This document shows positions 23,436-25,350 of a stretch of 25,350 nucleotides of DNA, in pieces. A program made the translations under genes and the position numbers. Below the pieces are notes generated by a model. That model ran no database searches. It saw only the letters and a list, made by a program, of their open reading frames with translations, and was not told the origin of the DNA. This DNA is from AC-32 sp045806105 (GTDB lineage: Bacteria > Actinomycetota > Thermoleophilia > Gaiellales > Gaiellaceae): the NCBI GenBank assembly GCA_045806105.1, contig JBJMJY010000011.1, positions 1-25,350 of the forward strand. The letters run 5' to 3'. How positions within the stretch are numbered: the stretch's first letter is position 1; every line of letters starts with the position of its first letter.

Positions 23436-24677
23436 GTGCCGCTCGATCCCGCGAGAACCGTCGCCGAGCTGAAGGAGCTGCGCGAGCTGACCGGCGACGA
23501 GAACGGCGCGCAGCGGGTCGCCTGGACGGACACCTGGGCGCAGGCGCGCGAGTGGCTGCGCGGGAAGCTCGCAGGCCTGCCGCTCGAGTACGAGCTCGAC
23601 GAGGCCGGCAACCAGTGGTGGACGCTGCGCGGCCAAGTCGAAGATCAGGCCGTCCTGATCGGCGGCCACATCGACTCGGTGCCGAACGGCGGCTGGCTCG
23701 ACGGCTGCCTGAACGTGATGGCCGGCGTCGAGGTGATGCGGCGGCTCGCCGAGGACGGGCAGCCGGGGACGACGGTGCGGCTGGTCGATTGGGCCGACGA
23801 GGAGGGAGCGCGCTTCGGGCGCTCGCTGTTCGGCTCGTCGGCCGCCGGCGGCTCGATGGACGACCAGGACGAGCTGCGTTCGCGCCGCGATGCGGACGGC
23901 GTCGCGCTGCCCGACGCGCTACGGGCGCACGGGGTCGAGCTCGACCGCGCACTCGAGGCGAGGAAGCAGCTCGAGAACGCTGCCGCCTACCTGGAGCTGC
24001 ACATCGAGCAGGGACCCGTGCTGGAGTCGATGGAGATTCCGCTCGGCGTCGTCCTCGGCACCTTCGGGGTCGAGCGCCACCAGATCGTCTTCACGGGCCA
24101 GGCCGCGCATGCGGGCTCGACGCCGATGGACAAGCGACGCGATGCGCTCGCCGGTGCGGCGAAGCTCGAGCTCGAGATCCGCGAGATCGCCGTGCGCACC
24201 GGCGGCGGGGCGGTCTGCACGATGGGCGGCGTCGTCACGCGGCCGGGGATCGTCACCTCGGTGGTCGAGACGGCCGAGTGCCTGCTCGACCAGCGGCACC
24301 TCGACGCGAACCAGCTCGCGGAGATGCTCAGCAATGCCAAGGCGTCCTCGCGCCGGTTCGCGCAGGAGGAGGACCTCGAGGTCGAGTGGGAGCGGATCTG
24401 GAACATCGAGCCGATCCTGTTCGACGAGGCGCTGATCGAGCTCGCCGACGAGTCGGTCCGCGAGGTCGCCGGCGAGTCGCACCGCCTGCCGAGCGGCCCG
24501 CTCCACGACGCCGCCGAGGTCGCGCGCGCCGGCGTGCCGACGGTGATGCTCTTCGTCCAGAGCCTGCGCGGGCTCTCGCACACGAAGCTCGAGGACACGA
24601 AGGAAGAGCATCTCGAGCTCTCGGTCCAGGCCCTCGACCGCCTGGCCGACAAGACCATCGCCCGCGTCGCTGCCTAG
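23436..24677 (+). CDS. N-carbamoyl-L-amino acid hydrolase / beta-ureidopropionase-like M20 hydrolase, copy 2
   Basis: A 413-residue paralogue of copy 1 with all active-site motifs kept: GGHIDSVPNGGWLDG, DWADEEGARFG, ELHIEQGPVLE, GQAAHAGSTPMDKRRDA and PSGPLHDAAE. Substitutions cluster on variable surface stretches (for example the loop after GNQWWTLRG and LRAHGVELDRALEARKQ), so the two may differ in substrate range. The GTG start is preceded by a TAGCAT -10-like element five bases upstream, suggesting a leaderless mRNA. Its stop codon overlaps that of the convergent DMT gene in the sequence CTAG. A cytoplasmic enzyme releasing ammonia and CO2 from carbamoylated amino acids or ureides is the likely role. 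Confidence 0.93.
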   Translation: MPLDPARTVAELKELRELTGDENGAQRVAWTDTWAQAREWLRGKLAGLPLEYELDEAGNQWWTLRGQVEDQAVLIGGHIDSVPNGGWLDGCLNVMAGVEVMRRLAEDGQPGTTVRLVDWADEEGARFGRSLFGSSAAGGSMDDQDELRSRRDADGVALPDALRAHGVELDRALEARKQLENAAAYLELHIEQGPVLESMEIPLGVVLGTFGVERHQIVFTGQAAHAGSTPMDKRRDALAGAAKLELEIREIAVRTGGGAVCTMGGVVTRPGIVTSVVETAECLLDQRHLDANQLAEMLSNAKASSRRFAQEEDLEVEWERIWNIEPILFDEALIELADESVREVAGESHRLPSGPLHDAAEVARAGVPTVMLFVQSLRGLSHTKLEDTKEEHLELSVQALDRLADKTIARVAA

Positions 24678-25114
24678 AAGAAGCGCACGAGCGCGACGCC
24701 GGCGGCGAGCAGGAGGACGCCGGCGATGCGGCCGGCGCTCAGCGCGTGCTCCTTGTAGAGCACGCCGTAGTGGTCGAGCGCCACCGAGCAGACCAGCTGC
24801 CCGAAGATCACGGCCGCGAACAGGTTGAGCGCGCCGAGGCGCGGTGCCGCCGCCACCGTCGACGCGACGTATCCGGCGCCGACCGCGCCGCCGAGCCAGG
24901 CCCACCACGGCACCTGGGAGAGGCGTGAGGTGTCGATCACGCCCCTCGTCACGAGCAGCGAGAGCACGAACAGCACGAGCGTCCCGAGCCCGAAGGAGAT
25001 CATCGAGGCCCGGATCGGCCCGCCCACGAACGTCGCGAGCCGCGCGTTCAGCCCTGCCTGCACGGGGAGCGCCGAACCGGCGAAGAACGCGAGCACGAGG
25101 AACGCCAAGGCCAT
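24674..25114 (-). CDS. DMT-family small membrane protein (YdcZ/DUF606-like)
   Basis: The 146-residue protein is almost entirely hydrophobic, with four to five membrane helices. It starts with ALAFLVLAFFAGSALPVQAG and continues NARLATFVGGPIRASMISFGLG, the typical opening of the YdcZ/DUF606 group of the drug/metabolite transporter superfamily. Later stretches are VPWWAWLGGAVGAGYV, NLFAAVIFGQLVCSVALDHYG and GRIAGVLLLAAGVALV. Length is normal for the family. No function is established for most members; export or import of a small metabolite linked to the hydrolase and LLM enzyme is only a guess. It is divergent from LLM copy B (62-bp gap) and convergent with hydrolase copy 2. Confidence 0.88.
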   Translation of the reverse strand: MALAFLVLAFFAGSALPVQAGLNARLATFVGGPIRASMISFGLGTLVLFVLSLLVTRGVIDTSRLSQVPWWAWLGGAVGAGYVASTVAAAPRLGALNLFAAVIFGQLVCSVALDHYGVLYKEHALSAGRIAGVLLLAAGVALVRFF

Positions 25115-25132
25115 GTGCAGGCGGATTTCGGG

Positions 25133-25176
25133 GCGATATGCTCATTCCCCTGCCACCGACCGGGGAGGAGGAGCAC
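25133..25176 (+). promoter_or_regulatory. Promoter and 5' leader of LLM oxidoreductase copy B
   Basis: TATGCT (25137-25142) and a leader of about 34 bases ending in GGGGAGGAGGAGCAC precede the ATG. The block from GCGATATGCTCAT to the start codon is nearly the same as that of copy A (4034-4077). It sits within the 62-bp gap shared with the divergent DMT gene. Confidence 0.6.
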
Positions 25177-25350
25177 ATGTTGAGCTTCGGCGTCACGGCT
25201 CTGCCGGATCCGCCGTACACGCGCCTCGTCGAGGTGTTCCAGAACGGCGAGAGCAAGGGTTTCGAGTACGGGTGGACCTACGACTCGCACATCCTCTGGC
25301 AGGACAGCTACGCGACCCTCCCGATCGCCGCGGTGCAGACCGAGAAGATC
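25177..25350 (+). CDS. LLM-class flavin/F420-dependent oxidoreductase, copy B (N-terminal fragment)
   Basis: The gene runs off the right edge after 58 codons. The peptide (SFGVTALPDPPYTRLVEVF, FEYGWTYDSHILWQ, LPIAAVQTEKI) differs from copy A at only six of 58 positions: L21F, Q26S, N27K, E43D, L47T and T53V. It is therefore a close paralogue with the same predicted luciferase-like fold. It sits next to the second hydrolase and permease, whereas copy A sits with the MFS, SDR and amidohydrolase genes. The strong GGAGGAGGAG site fixes the start. Confidence 0.9.
   Translation, partial: MLSFGVTALPDPPYTRLVEVFQNGESKGFEYGWTYDSHILWQDSYATLPIAAVQTEKI

Larger units (their letters stand above)
22429..24677 (-). 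repeat. Right arm of large diverged inverted duplication
   Basis: Inverted counterpart of 19897-22146: ATPase fragment (minus), permease (minus), hydrolase (plus). Its inner boundary lies at the 12-base segment 22429-22440, which is shared by both ATPase copies and contains the palindrome TCGAGCTCGA. The arms are separated by 22147-22428, which is ATPase interior present only in the left copy. Confidence 0.85.

Noticed and set aside
16347..24677. Classical allantoin pathway (bicupin as AllE, GlxR-like dehydrogenase, HyuC as AllC)
   Set aside because: The general families match, but there is no allantoinase, Gcl, Hyi or AllD-type gene, and the 2-oxoacid dehydrogenase and M24 protein do not fit; motifs of the bicupin are not close to E. 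coli AllE.

Overview
The window is a high-GC, gene-dense stretch of a bacterial chromosome. Strong GC codon bias, GTG starts, leaderless-looking promoters, two enzymes of the F420/FMN luciferase-like family and secreted beta-propeller-like proteins suggest an actinobacterium, possibly of the Thermoleophilia (Gaiella/Solirubrobacter-like). That placement is inference. I saw no rRNA, tRNA, CRISPR array, integrase or insertion sequence. Almost all the content is uptake and catabolism of small nitrogenous or organic-acid compounds.

Layout. (1) 1-1831, minus: a polar amino-acid ABC importer (lipoprotein, permease, start of the ATPase). (2) 1903-3006, plus: a secreted beta-propeller-like protein of unknown role. 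(3) 3014-7398, minus: an LLM-class oxidoreductase, an MFS transporter, an SDR-fold protein lacking the catalytic Tyr/Lys, and an Atz/Trz-type amidohydrolase. (4) 7639-12564, plus: a ribose-type ABC importer (permease, binding protein, double ATPase, second permease), divergent from the amidohydrolase and with a good promoter. (5) 12567-19551, minus: a tightly coupled seven-gene operon. In transcription order it encodes a beta-hydroxyacid dehydrogenase, an M24 creatinase-fold protein, a bicupin, 2-oxoacid dehydrogenase E1-alpha, E2 and E1-beta, and an XRE-cupin regulator. Five of six junctions overlap by 4 or 1 bases.

(6) 19897-24677 is the most unusual part: a large diverged inverted duplication. 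Each arm carries an M20 N-carbamoyl amino-acid hydrolase (HyuC-like) divergent from a NitT/TauT-type ABC permease and the start of its ATPase. The arms are about 2.25 kb each and separated by about 280 bp of ATPase interior. Both ATPase genes are cut off where they collide at a short palindrome, so neither arm encodes a complete ATPase. (7) 24674-25350: a small DMT (YdcZ-like) membrane protein and the start of a second LLM oxidoreductase, a close paralogue of the one at 3014-4033 with the same promoter/leader block.

Taken together (inference), this looks like a scavenging island for ureides, hydantoins or N-carbamoyl compounds and related organic acids. LLM oxidoreductase, HyuC hydrolase and permease all occur twice. 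The seven-gene operon next to the ribose-type importer looks like a dedicated, self-regulated catabolic route whose substrate I cannot name.
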